Shown piece after piece: positions 7,593 through 15,645 of a stretch of 64,000 nucleotides of DNA. The notes under the pieces were generated by a model that had not been told where the DNA came from, did no database searches, and worked only from the letters and a program-made list of their open reading frames with translations. The stretch lies in NCBI GenBank assembly GCA_046330135.1, contig JAXLTI010000012.1:9264-73263 (forward strand), written 5' to 3'. Numbering within the stretch: the stretch's first letter is position 1; each line of letters opens with the position of its first letter. The translations under genes and the position numbers were made by a program. The stretch is from CAYYFX01 sp046330135 (GTDB lineage: Bacteria > ARS69).

Positions 7593-10500
7593 ATGCGTAC
7601 GACCATGGTTTCACCGGGGGAGCCAGACTCGCAGGATCCCGGCGGCGGGAGTTTCGAGGAAGCCCTCGCGTACCTGCTCGTGTTCAGCGAGGCGTTGCTC
7701 GACATCGTCCCCGATCCGATCGGCGTCCTGGACGACCGCCTGCGCGTGCGCAACGCGAACGGGGCGCTCGCGCACGCACTCGGGTTCGGGTCGATCGACG
7801 CCCTTCGCGGAGCGTCGCTCGCCGATCACGCGCTGCTGCGCGCAGGGCTGCCCGACGAGCCCGGCTCGACCCTGGCTGATGCGCTCCGCCGGCTGTGCGC
7901 GGGTGGGGACGAGACGCTCTCGATCGAGCGCCTCGAGGTGGCCGAACCGGAGGGGAAGGCGGCCTCGTGGACGGTGCGCGCCCTCGGATGGGACACCGAG
8001 GATCCGTCCTACCGGCGCGTGCTGCTCTGGGCTCGCCGACGCGAGACCGTCGAGCTTCCCGCTCCACCAACCGCTGCTGAGCCGGCGCCGTTCGCCGAGA
8101 CGTTGCCCGTACCACCGCCGCCCGTCGTCGACTTGCCGATCGCCGAGCCGCCGTCCGCCGAGCCGCCGTCCGCCGAGCCGCTGTCCGCCGAGCCGCTGTC
8201 CGCCGAGCCGCCAGCGGCCGAGCCACCGCCGGCCGAGCCGCCGCCGGCCGAGCCGCCCGCAGCCGAGCCGCCGCCGGAGGAACCTTCCGCGAGCCCCGGC
8301 GACCGACGGGCCGAGACCCCGCTCGAGGAGCTGGGCGTTGCCGCGTGCGTGGTGGACCGGGCCCTCCACGTTCGCTCGGCGAACGCGCGACTCCGCTCGC
8401 TCTTCGGCCGGCCGGACGCGGGGGAGGATCTCGACCGCCCGCACCTCTTCACGATGCTGCCCGAGCTGCGCGATACGGAGCTGCCGGCGCTGGTGGACGC
8501 CTTCCGGAGCGGGGGAGGGCCGGCGGTCGGGACCGTGTCCGTCCGGACGGCGGATGGCCGGCCGCTCCGGCTCGAAATCGAGATCCAGCCGACCGCTCGC
8601 GAGGACGATGAAGCCAAGGAGCTCTTGCTCCTCTTCCACGAGGTCGAAGGCATGCCGACAACGGAGACGCAAACGCCGGTCCCGGAGACGCCGAAGGCGA
8701 TCCTGGAGCCCGATCGCCTCACCCGCTGGCCGACGCCCACGACGGATCGAGTGTTGCTCGTGGAGGCGGACTCGTGGACGCGCATGGCGTTCGCGGACGC
8801 CCTGCGGCGCGCGGGTCTGGACGATCTGGCGTCGTGCGACTCGGGCGCCGAAGCATGGGCGCGCCACGATCCCGCCTTCTTCGCGCTCGCGATCGTGGGC
8901 TTCGACTCCGCTCCCGAAGACGCCGCGGAGTTCTGCGCCCGCATGGCGCGCGACGCGGCTCGCGTTCCCGTGCTCGCGATCACGGAGGCGTCGATCGAGA
9001 AGGCGCGTGCCGGGCTCGCCGCGTTCCCGCTGGCGGGCATCCTGTCCGCGTCGCCGCAGAGCCAGGACTTCATCGACGTCGCCGTGCCGCTCGCGCGGCG
9101 AGGGCTTGCAGGGCGTCGACTGGCGACGCCCGTGCCGGCCGCCATGCCGGGCTCCGTGCCGCCCGCCATCCCGCCGGCCATGCCGGCGGCGGCGCCGCCC
9201 GACGCGGTGGCCTCCGTTCCGCCCGCCGCCCCCGAGACGTCGCCTCCGATGACGCCTGCGGTGCCGGCGGCGTCCGCGCCCGCGCCCACGCTCGCGGACG
9301 TGCCGCCCGCGACTCCCCCGGCTCTGCCGGAACCCGCCGTTCCGCCGGCACCGGTCGCGCAGTCCGCGCCGCCCACGCCGACCGCCGTCGCGCCGCCGGA
9401 GGCCGGCCGCGCCGTCGGCGTGGTGCTCCTGGGCGCACGCGAAGCGGACGTGGCCGCAATGCAGCTGCTGCACCGCACGAAGGGCGTCCGCGTCCGCCTC
9501 GTCTACGAGTCCGATGCCGATGCGCTGGGGCTCGCCGTCGCGCAGAGTCTCGGCATTCCCGCCATCTCCGGTGGCGCCACGGTCATCCTCGACCCGCCGC
9601 CCGACGTCGTCGTGATGGCGCGAAGAGGCCTGGAGGGCGTCCTCGAAGGGCTGCACCTCGAGCGCGTGCCGTGCATCGATCGCGACGAGATCGAGCTCTT
9701 CGCCGCGGACCCCGAGGCGTTCCTCCGCACCGAGCCTGCGAAGCCGGCACCGGTCGCGGCGCCCGAGGCGTCGGGACCGCCCGCGCCCGCGGCGCCGCCG
9801 GCGACGAGTCCGCCGCTCGATGCGCCGGCCCACCGCGAGGAGGCCGTGCCGCCGCCTTCGCTCGCGGCCCCGCCGTCCTTGGACTCGATCCGCCCGGACA
9901 CGCTCGGGCCCGAGCCCCGACCGGAGCCCGCCCGGCCGCCGACGTTCTCGTCGCCGCAGGCGGCCGCGCGACGGGCGCGGTTCGAGGAACCCCCTCGCGA
10001 GTTCGCCCCGCGGGACGCCACGGTGCACGCCGCCGAAGCGAGCGGCCCCGGCGCGGAGGACGTGTCCGACTTCGTGGCGCTCTCCGGTGCGTTCGACCTG
10101 CTCTTCGATTTCGATCGCCTGTGTCGTCGCGTGCTCGACCTCGCGATGAGCTCCGTGCACGGCGTCTCCGGCAGCCTGATGCTGCTCGCCGAGGACGGAC
10201 GGACGCTGCAGATCGTCGCCGCGGTGGGTCTGTCCGATCTCGTCGTGCGAGAGACGCGGCAGCGCGTGGGCGAGGGGATCGCCGGTCGGGTCGCGGACGA
10301 CGCGGAGCCGCTCCTGCTCGTCGGGACGATCGGCGACGAGCGCTTCCCCGTGCGCGGCGAGCGCCCCGAGATCCCTTCGGCGGTGTGCGTGCCCATCATG
10401 GCGGAGGGGCGCGTCCTCGGCGTGCTCAACGTGAACTCGGAGCCCACGAACGAGCCGTTCGACCACCCGGAGCTGCGGCGCCTCGCCACGTGGGCCCGTC

Positions 10501-11579
10501 AGGTCGGTCCCGCGCTCGACCGCTCGCGGCAGCTCCAGCAGGTGCGCGGGCGCTCGTTCGAGCTCTCCGTGCGCGGCGCGATCGAGTCGATCGCGTCCTC
10601 GAGCGAGGACCTCGTCACGCGGCTGCGTCGCGTGGCGACGCGCGCCACGGAGCTCCTCAACGTGGACTGGTGCGCGATCTGGCTCCACGAGCCGAAGACC
10701 GAGCGCCTCGTGCTCCGTGCGCTGAGCGGCGGAACCGCGTCGTCCATGGACGCGCTCTCCGTCCCGGTGGGCACGGGGCTCGTGGGGTGGGTGGCACGGT
10801 ATCGCCGGCCGCTGGTGCTGCGCCACTCGCCGGACGATCCCGGCGACGTCGAAGCGCTGCGCGTGGCCAGCGTCGCGGTCCCGATTCGCCACCACACCGA
10901 CCTCGTGGGCGTGCTCGCGGTCGAGGCGACCGCCGGCTCCCCGATGGACGCCGGTCGCATCGCTCTCGTCTCGACCGTCGCGGCGGTGGTCGGCGAGCAG
11001 GTGGGGGCGTCGCGCGCGCAGGCCAGCTCCGAGCACATGGTGACGATGCTGTCCGCGCTCTCCGAGCTCGGGGTGGCCTTCGGCGCCGCACGCGAGCGCC
11101 GCGGGCTGGGGCGTCTCGTCGCCTTCACGGCCGCCACGGTGCTCGAGTCCGACGTGGCCACGGTGCGAATCCTCCGTGACGACGTTCCCCCGGGCGCCGC
11201 CGACCTGGAGCTGTTCGAGCTGCTCGCCGCCCACGGCGCCTCGCCCGGCGGCCCCGACGATCCGCTGAGCGAGCTCGAGGAGCGGGTGGCGCGCGAAGTC
11301 CTGGGACGGCGTGCCGGCGTCACGGACACGGATCTGCCGGCGCGCGAGGCGGAGTCCCTCCTCACGCGCTCGAACGTGAAGTCCCTGCTCGCGATTCCAA
11401 TGCTCTCCGACGACGACGAGCTTCTCGGCGTGGTCGTGGTCTACCGCGTCGCGGACGCGAGGGGGCGCGACAGCTCGTACGGCGATCCCGAGCGCGAAAT
11501 CGCGGCGCGCCTCGGCGACTACGCGGCTGCGGCCGCTCAACGCTTCTCCGCCCACGGCGGCTCTCCGGAGATCGAGTGA
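7593..11579 (+). CDS. Multidomain PAS / pseudo-receiver / triple-GAF sensor protein
   Basis: A 1328-residue soluble signalling protein with no membrane segment. Order: PAS-like domain (about 20-140), Pro-Ala-Glu repeat linker (about 150-230), second PAS-like domain (240-360), receiver-like domain (385-500), linker rich in Ala/Pro, a Rossmann-like domain starting AVGVVLLGAREADV (605-720), second long linker, then GAF domains at about 823-985, 987-1140 and 1147-1310. The receiver-like domain keeps the first acidic pair (LLVEAD) but has IVGFDSAP where the phospho-accepting Asp is expected and no clear conserved Lys, so it is probably a pseudo-receiver. No kinase, cyclase or phosphatase domain is present; the downstream 89-residue dimerisation domain overlaps its stop. 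Start is uncertain: TTG 7542, ATG 7593 and ATG 7605 are all in frame. Confidence 0.8.
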   Translation: MRTTMVSPGEPDSQDPGGGSFEEALAYLLVFSEALLDIVPDPIGVLDDRLRVRNANGALAHALGFGSIDALRGASLADHALLRAGLPDEPGSTLADALRRLCAGGDETLSIERLEVAEPEGKAASWTVRALGWDTEDPSYRRVLLWARRRETVELPAPPTAAEPAPFAETLPVPPPPVVDLPIAEPPSAEPPSAEPLSAEPLSAEPPAAEPPPAEPPPAEPPAAEPPPEEPSASPGDRRAETPLEELGVAACVVDRALHVRSANARLRSLFGRPDAGEDLDRPHLFTMLPELRDTELPALVDAFRSGGGPAVGTVSVRTADGRPLRLEIEIQPTAREDDEAKELLLLFHEVEGMPTTETQTPVPETPKAILEPDRLTRWPTPTTDRVLLVEADSWTRMAFADALRRAGLDDLASCDSGAEAWARHDPAFFALAIVGFDSAPEDAAEFCARMARDAARVPVLAITEASIEKARAGLAAFPLAGILSASPQSQDFIDVAVPLARRGLAGRRLATPVPAAMPGSVPPAIPPAMPAAAPPDAVASVPPAAPETSPPMTPAVPAASAPAPTLADVPPATPPALPEPAVPPAPVAQSAPPTPTAVAPPEAGRAVGVVLLGAREADVAAMQLLHRTKGVRVRLVYESDADALGLAVAQSLGIPAISGGATVILDPPPDVVVMARRGLEGVLEGLHLERVPCIDRDEIELFAADPEAFLRTEPAKPAPVAAPEASGPPAPAAPPATSPPLDAPAHREEAVPPPSLAAPPSLDSIRPDTLGPEPRPEPARPPTFSSPQAAARRARFEEPPREFAPRDATVHAAEASGPGAEDVSDFVALSGAFDLLFDFDRLCRRVLDLAMSSVHGVSGSLMLLAEDGRTLQIVAAVGLSDLVVRETRQRVGEGIAGRVADDAEPLLLVGTIGDERFPVRGERPEIPSAVCVPIMAEGRVLGVLNVNSEPTNEPFDHPELRRLATWARQVGPALDRSRQLQQVRGRSFELSVRGAIESIASSSEDLVTRLRRVATRATELLNVDWCAIWLHEPKTERLVLRALSGGTASSMDALSVPVGTGLVGWVARYRRPLVLRHSPDDPGDVEALRVASVAVPIRHHTDLVGVLAVEATAGSPMDAGRIALVSTVAAVVGEQVGASRAQASSEHMVTMLSALSELGVAFGAARERRGLGRLVAFTAATVLESDVATVRILRDDVPPGAADLELFELLAAHGASPGGPDDPLSELEERVAREVLGRRAGVTDTDLPAREAESLLTRSNVKSLLAIPMLSDDDELLGVVVVYRVADARGRDSSYGDPEREIAARLGDYAAAAAQRFSAHGGSPEIE
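8140..8285 (+). repeat. Pro-Ala-Glu coding repeat in sensor linker
   Basis: Imperfect tandem 12-15 base units (GCCGAGCCGCCGTCC and variants) encode about a dozen AEP-type units forming an extended hinge between the two PAS-like domains. Such Ala-Glu-Pro stretches usually act as stiff spacers and vary in length between strains. Confidence 0.7.
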
Positions 11580-11848
11580 TGACCCTGCCGTCCCCCGACT
11601 TCGTTCCCCGTCCCGAAGGGACCGCTCCCACCGATCGCGCCACGGCGCTCGCGGAGGAAGCGGGCCGCATCGGGCACGATCTCAACAACTGCCTGGGCAT
11701 CATCGTGGGGCGCGCGGAGCTCGCGCGGATGCACCTCGATCGCGGCAACGCGGAGGCCGCCCGCAGCGGGCTCGAAGTCATCCTCACCCAGACCGAGCGG
11801 ATGCGTCAGCTCACCGATCGGTTGCGGGGGCTCCGCCAGCGCCCTTGA
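11579..11848 (+). CDS. Orphan histidine-kinase dimerisation (DHp-like) protein without ATPase domain
   Basis: An 89-residue protein whose centre, GHDLNNCLGIIVGRAELA, resembles the H-box helix of sensor kinases (H followed by D/E-x-N-N). The rest predicts as two helices, but the protein ends before any HATPase N/G boxes; a stop codon, not a frameshift, ends it. ATG 11579 overlaps the stop of the sensor gene (TGATG); GTG 11576 is an alternative. Context suggests it docks on the PAS/GAF protein as a two-component or phosphotransfer subunit, with the catalytic domain supplied in trans or absent. It could also be a relic of a split kinase. Confidence 0.65.
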   Translation: MTLPSPDFVPRPEGTAPTDRATALAEEAGRIGHDLNNCLGIIVGRAELARMHLDRGNAEAARSGLEVILTQTERMRQLTDRLRGLRQRP

Positions 11849-11891
11849 TCCGTGACGACGAGCCCCGCCTCGCCCGGCGCGGCCCGTCGGC

Positions 11892-11920
11892 TTGACCGAC
11901 CCCCCCATGGCGGGTACCCT
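11892..11920 (+). promoter_or_regulatory. Promoter of the gap operon
   Basis: TTGACC (11892-11897), exactly 17 bases, TACCCT (11915-11920), 47 bases before the gap ATG. It fits a sigma70-type pattern that recurs in this window (TTGnCn-N17-TAnnnT). Confidence 0.6.
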
Positions 11921-11967
11921 CGTGCGCCTTCGCCCGCCACTTCCCGCTCTAGGTAAGGGGGTCGTGC

Positions 11968-12978
11968 ATGTCCGTGAGAATCGGGATCAACGGCTTCGGC
12001 CGCATCGGCCGCCTCGTGTTTCGCGCTCTCGCCGGCAAACCGGGCGTCGACATCGTCGCGGTGAACGACCTGACCGATCCGTCCACCCTGGCGCACCTCC
12101 TCAAGTACGACTCGGTGCACCGACGCTACGGCCACGACGTCCGCGGCGCGGACGGCGCCATCGTCGTCGACGGCAGGACGGTGAAGGTGCTGGCGGAGAA
12201 GGATCCCGCGAAGCTGCCGTGGAAGCAGCTCGGTGTGGAAGTCGTGGTGGAATCCACGGGCTACTTCACCAAGCGCGCGGACGCGGCGAAGCACATCGAC
12301 GCCGGCGCCCGAAAGGTGATCATCTCCGCGCCGGCGAAGGACGCGGACGTCACCGTCGTCGTGGGCGTGAACTCGGACACGTACGACCCGGACAAGCACC
12401 ACGTCATCTCCACCGCCAGCTGCACCACGAACTGCCTGGCGCCGGTGGCGAAGGTCCTCCACGATCGCTTCGGCCTCGTGAAGGGCCTCATGACCACGAT
12501 CCACGCGTACACGAACGACCAGAGCATCCTGGACTTCCCGCACAAGGACCTGCGCCGCGCGCGCGCGGCCGCGGTCAGCATGATCCCCACCACCACGGGC
12601 GCGGCGAAGGCGGTGGCGCTGGCGCTCCCGGCGCTCGCCGGCAAGCTCACCGGGATCTCGGTCCGCGTGCCCATCCCCGACGGGTCGCTCGTGGACCTCA
12701 CGGCCGTCCTCTCCCGCAACGTCACGGTGGAGGAGGTCAACGCCGCGATGAAGACCGCCGCGGAAGGCGAGCTGAAGGGCATCCTCGCCTACACGGAGGA
12801 TCCGATCGTGTCGGTGGACATCGTGGGGGATCCGCACAGCTCCATCTTCGACGCGGCGTCCACGATGGTGCTGGACGGCAACATGGTGAAGGTCATCGCC
12901 TGGTACGACAACGAGTGGGGCTACTCGTGCCGCCTCGCGGACATGGTGCAGCAGGTCGCTCGCCAGCCCGTGGCCTGA
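11968..12978 (+). CDS. gap: Glyceraldehyde-3-phosphate dehydrogenase
   Basis: Type I GAPDH, 336 residues, oxidising glyceraldehyde 3-phosphate to 1,3-bisphosphoglycerate with NAD+. The N-terminal INGFGRIGRLVFRAL is the dinucleotide fold and Cys152 in SCTTNCLAP is catalytic. The C-terminal WYDNEWGYSCRLADM is typical. It is the first gene of gap-pgk-tpiA-secG; pgk follows after two bases. Confidence 0.97.
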   Translation: MSVRIGINGFGRIGRLVFRALAGKPGVDIVAVNDLTDPSTLAHLLKYDSVHRRYGHDVRGADGAIVVDGRTVKVLAEKDPAKLPWKQLGVEVVVESTGYFTKRADAAKHIDAGARKVIISAPAKDADVTVVVGVNSDTYDPDKHHVISTASCTTNCLAPVAKVLHDRFGLVKGLMTTIHAYTNDQSILDFPHKDLRRARAAAVSMIPTTTGAAKAVALALPALAGKLTGISVRVPIPDGSLVDLTAVLSRNVTVEEVNAAMKTAAEGELKGILAYTEDPIVSVDIVGDPHSSIFDAASTMVLDGNMVKVIAWYDNEWGYSCRLADMVQQVARQPVA

Positions 12979-12980
12979 CC

Positions 12981-14195
12981 ATGACGGTGGAAACGAAGGC
13001 CAAGCGCTCGGTCGCGGACCTCGACGTCCGCGGCCGGCGCGTCCTCGTCCGCGTCGACTTCAACGTGCCCCTCGCGAACGGCGAGGTGGCTGACGACACG
13101 CGCATCCGCAAGAGCCTGCCCACGATCCGCCACCTCGTGTCGGCGGGCGCGCGCGTGATCCTCATGTCGCACCTCGGCCGGCCGAAGGGCAAGCCGAAGG
13201 CCGATCTCACGCTCGCTCCGGTGGCGCGGGCGCTCTCCAAGCTGCTCGGCGCGGACGTCCGCATGGCGCCCGACTGCGTGGGGGAGGAGGTCGAGCGAAT
13301 GGCCGCGTCGCTGCCCGCGGGCGGCGTCCTGCTGCTCGAGAACCTCCGCTTCCACGCGGAGGAGGAGGCGAACGACCCGGACTTCGCGCGCCGGCTCGCG
13401 CGCCTCGGGGACGTCTTCGTGAACGACGCGTTCGGTGCGGCGCACCGCGCGCACGCGTCCACCGCCGGCGTGCCCGGCATCCTGAAGGAGAGCGCCGCGG
13501 GCTTCCTGATGGAGAAGGAGCTGCGCTTCCTCGGCGCGGCCACGTCGAGCCCGGGGCGGCCCTACGTGGCCATCCTCGGCGGATCGAAGATCAGCGGGAA
13601 GATCGACGTCATCGAGCACCTCTTCGGGAAGGTGGACGCCATCCTCGTGGGCGGGGCCATGGCGAACACGTTCTTCAAGGCGAAGGGCTTCGAGGTCGGC
13701 GCGAGCCTCGTGGAGGACGACCGGCTGGACGTGGCGAAAGCGCTGCTCGCCCGCGCGAGCCGCGAGGGCGTGCGTCTCCTGCTGCCCATGGATTGCGTGG
13801 TGGCGGCGGAGGCGTCGCCGGCGGCGGAGCGGCGTACGGTGGCCTGCGACGCGATGCCGAAGGGGCTCAAGATGCTGGACGTCGGCCCGAAGACCGTCGA
13901 GGCGTACCGGGCGGAGGTGCTGAAGGCGAAGACCGTGCTCTGGAACGGCCCGATGGGCGTCTTCGAGGTGGAGCCGTTCGATGCCGGGACCTTGGGCATC
14001 GCACGGGCGCTCGCGGACGCCACGGCGAAGGGCTGCGTGACGATCGTGGGCGGCGGGGACTCGGCGGCGGCCATCGTGAAAGCGGGGCTGGCGCAGCGCG
14101 TGAGCCACGTTTCCACGGGCGGCGGCGCGTCGCTCGAGTTCCTGGAAGGGAAAGAGCTCCCGGGCGTGGCGGCGCTGGCGGAGGCTCGCGCGTGA
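12981..14195 (+). CDS. pgk: Phosphoglycerate kinase
   Basis: A 404-residue PGK that makes ATP from 1,3-bisphosphoglycerate. RVDFNVPL and SHLGRPKGK mark the substrate-binding domain, NDAFGAAHRAHAST follows, and WNGPMGVFE and GGGDSAAA mark the nucleotide-binding half. ATG 12981 follows the gap stop by two bases. Its stop overlaps the GTG of tpiA. Confidence 0.97.
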   Translation: MTVETKAKRSVADLDVRGRRVLVRVDFNVPLANGEVADDTRIRKSLPTIRHLVSAGARVILMSHLGRPKGKPKADLTLAPVARALSKLLGADVRMAPDCVGEEVERMAASLPAGGVLLLENLRFHAEEEANDPDFARRLARLGDVFVNDAFGAAHRAHASTAGVPGILKESAAGFLMEKELRFLGAATSSPGRPYVAILGGSKISGKIDVIEHLFGKVDAILVGGAMANTFFKAKGFEVGASLVEDDRLDVAKALLARASREGVRLLLPMDCVVAAEASPAAERRTVACDAMPKGLKMLDVGPKTVEAYRAEVLKAKTVLWNGPMGVFEVEPFDAGTLGIARALADATAKGCVTIVGGGDSAAAIVKAGLAQRVSHVSTGGGASLEFLEGKELPGVAALAEARA

Positions 14196-14947
14196 GGCGC
14201 CCGCTCGTCTGCGGCAACTGGAAGATGTACCGCACGCCGGCTGAGGCGCGCGTTCTCGCGCGCGAGATCGCGAACGGCTTGCGCGGCCGGGAGGGGGCGG
14301 CGGAGGTCGCCGTCTGCCCGGCGTTTCCGGCGATTCCGGCGGTGGCCGAGACCCTCCGCGGCACGCCGGTGGCCTGGGGCGCCCAGAACTGCGCGGCCGC
14401 GCCGGAGGGCGCGTACACCGGCGAAGTGTCGACGGGGATGTTGGTTGACCTGGGCTGCCGTTTCGTTATAGTGGGTCATTCTGAGCGCAGGCGAATCTTC
14501 GGAGAGACGGACGGCACGGTCCGCGAGAAGCTCGAGGCCGTGCTCGGCGCCGGCATGACGCCGATCGTCTGCGTCGGCGAGACGCTGGAAGAGCGGGAGG
14601 CGACGCGCACCGAAGAGGTCGTCGAGCGGCAGGTCCGCGCGGCGTTCTCCGGTCTTCCCGGCACCGAAGTCGCGCGGGCGGTCGTCGCTTACGAGCCCGT
14701 TTGGGCCATCGGAACCGGGAGGAACGCCACCCCGGACGTCGCGGAGGCGGTTCACCGCAAGATACGGGTCGTGCTTTCGGCCCTGCTGGGAGAGCCGGTG
14801 GCCGTGGCCGCCCGGATCCTCTACGGCGGCAGCGTGAAAGCCGACAACGCCCGCGAGATCTTCTCGCAGCCGAACGTCGACGGCGGTCTCGTGGGCGGCG
14901 CGTCACTGGAAGCGAAGGGCTTCCTCACGATCGTGGGAGCGGCATGA
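14192..14947 (+). CDS. tpiA: Triosephosphate isomerase
   Basis: A 251-residue TIM-barrel enzyme interconverting dihydroxyacetone phosphate and glyceraldehyde 3-phosphate. The lysine in CGNWKMYRT, histidine in IVGHSERRR and glutamate in AYEPVWAIGTG are the catalytic residues. The GTG start overlaps the pgk stop (GTGA) and the gene's own stop overlaps the secG ATG (ATGA), so the three are translationally coupled. Confidence 0.97.
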   Translation: MRRPLVCGNWKMYRTPAEARVLAREIANGLRGREGAAEVAVCPAFPAIPAVAETLRGTPVAWGAQNCAAAPEGAYTGEVSTGMLVDLGCRFVIVGHSERRRIFGETDGTVREKLEAVLGAGMTPIVCVGETLEEREATRTEEVVERQVRAAFSGLPGTEVARAVVAYEPVWAIGTGRNATPDVAEAVHRKIRVVLSALLGEPVAVAARILYGGSVKADNAREIFSQPNVDGGLVGGASLEAKGFLTIVGAA

Positions 14948-15492
14948 TCTACGGCATCGTTCTCGGACTGCATGTCCTCGTCTGCATCATCCTCGTGCTG
15001 ATCGTCTTGCTCCAGTCCTCGAAGGGAACGGGCCTGGCGGGCGGCGCGTTCGGCGGCGGCGCCGAGTCCACCGTCTTCGGCGGCCGCGGCGCGGCCACCG
15101 TGCTCTCGAAGGCCACCACCATCTTCGGAGCTGCGTTCATGGTGACGTCCCTGAGCCTCACGCTCCTCGGCACCACGCGCGGGCGCGTACCGCACAGCGT
15201 GGTGGCGGAGCAGGCCAGCCAGCAAGCGCCGCTCGGCGTGCCGGCCACGACCGCTCCTCCGGGAGGGAGCTCGCCCTTGGGTGGGGGTGCGGGAAGCGCG
15301 GCGCCGGGGACGCCATCGGGTCTTCCGGGAGCCGCGTCCGGCCCCGGTGCGGCGCCGATTCAGGCGGTGCCGCTGCCCGGCGGGCCGAGCACGGCGCCCG
15401 CGGGTCCGGGGCAGGGTGCGGCCACGCCGGCGGCCGGGGCCACGGCACCGCCGACGGCTTCTCCGGGGAAGGCGCAGGGAAAGACGAAGTGA
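14944..15492 (+). CDS. secG: Preprotein translocase subunit SecG with Pro/Gly/Ala-rich tail
   Basis: The first about 75 residues match SecG: a first membrane helix (GIVLGLHVLVCIILVLIVLL), the conserved loop LQSSKGTGLAGGAFGGGA, and a second helix. SecG assists SecYEG channel function. The remaining about 100 residues are an unusual low-complexity Pro/Gly/Ala tail, making the protein 182 residues instead of the usual 75-110. The tail's last codon is one base before a tRNA gene. Confidence 0.9.
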   Translation: MIYGIVLGLHVLVCIILVLIVLLQSSKGTGLAGGAFGGGAESTVFGGRGAATVLSKATTIFGAAFMVTSLSLTLLGTTRGRVPHSVVAEQASQQAPLGVPATTAPPGGSSPLGGGAGSAAPGTPSGLPGAASGPGAAPIQAVPLPGGPSTAPAGPGQGAATPAAGATAPPTASPGKAQGKTK

Positions 15493-15493
15493 T

Positions 15494-15578
15494 GCCCGGG
15501 TGGTGAAATTGGTAAACACGCACGGTTGAGGGCCGTGTGGGGTAACCCTTGCGGGTTCGAATCCCGCCTCGGGCACCA
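15494..15578 (+). tRNA. tRNA-Leu (anticodon GAG)
   Basis: Acceptor stem GCCCGGG/CTCGGGC, anticodon stem CACGG/CCGTG with loop TTGAGGG (anticodon GAG), a long type-II variable arm, T-arm GCGGG-TTCGAAT-CCCGC, discriminator A and an encoded CCA. It reads CUC/CUU codons. It begins one base after the secG stop, so it must be cut out of the gap-secG transcript unless it has a promoter inside secG. The secG then tRNA-Leu(GAG) order also occurs in E. coli (secG-leuU). Confidence 0.97.
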
Positions 15579-15585
15579 TGAAGAA

Positions 15586-15620
15586 GGGGAGCGGCCGGCG
15601 GTCGCTCCCCTCGTCGTTTT
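15586..15620 (+). terminator. Rho-independent terminator after tRNA-Leu
   Basis: Perfect 8-bp stem GGGGAGCG/CGCTCCCC (15586-15593, 15603-15610) followed by TCGTCGTTTT. It starts eight bases after the tRNA CCA and closes the gap-pgk-tpiA-secG-tRNA unit. Confidence 0.8.
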
Positions 15621-15645
15621 CTGGGCGGCGATCCGGGCGGCGCGG

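Noticed and set aside
8140..8285. Regular short repeat that might suggest a CRISPR array
   Set aside because: Units are contiguous with no spacers and encode Ala-Glu-Pro repeats in the frame of the sensor protein.
7611..11555. 1314-codon open frame on the minus strand opposite the sensor gene
   Set aside because: Low-complexity Arg/Gly/His-rich translation with no domain, exactly antisense to a protein with clear PAS and GAF domains; a by-product of high GC.
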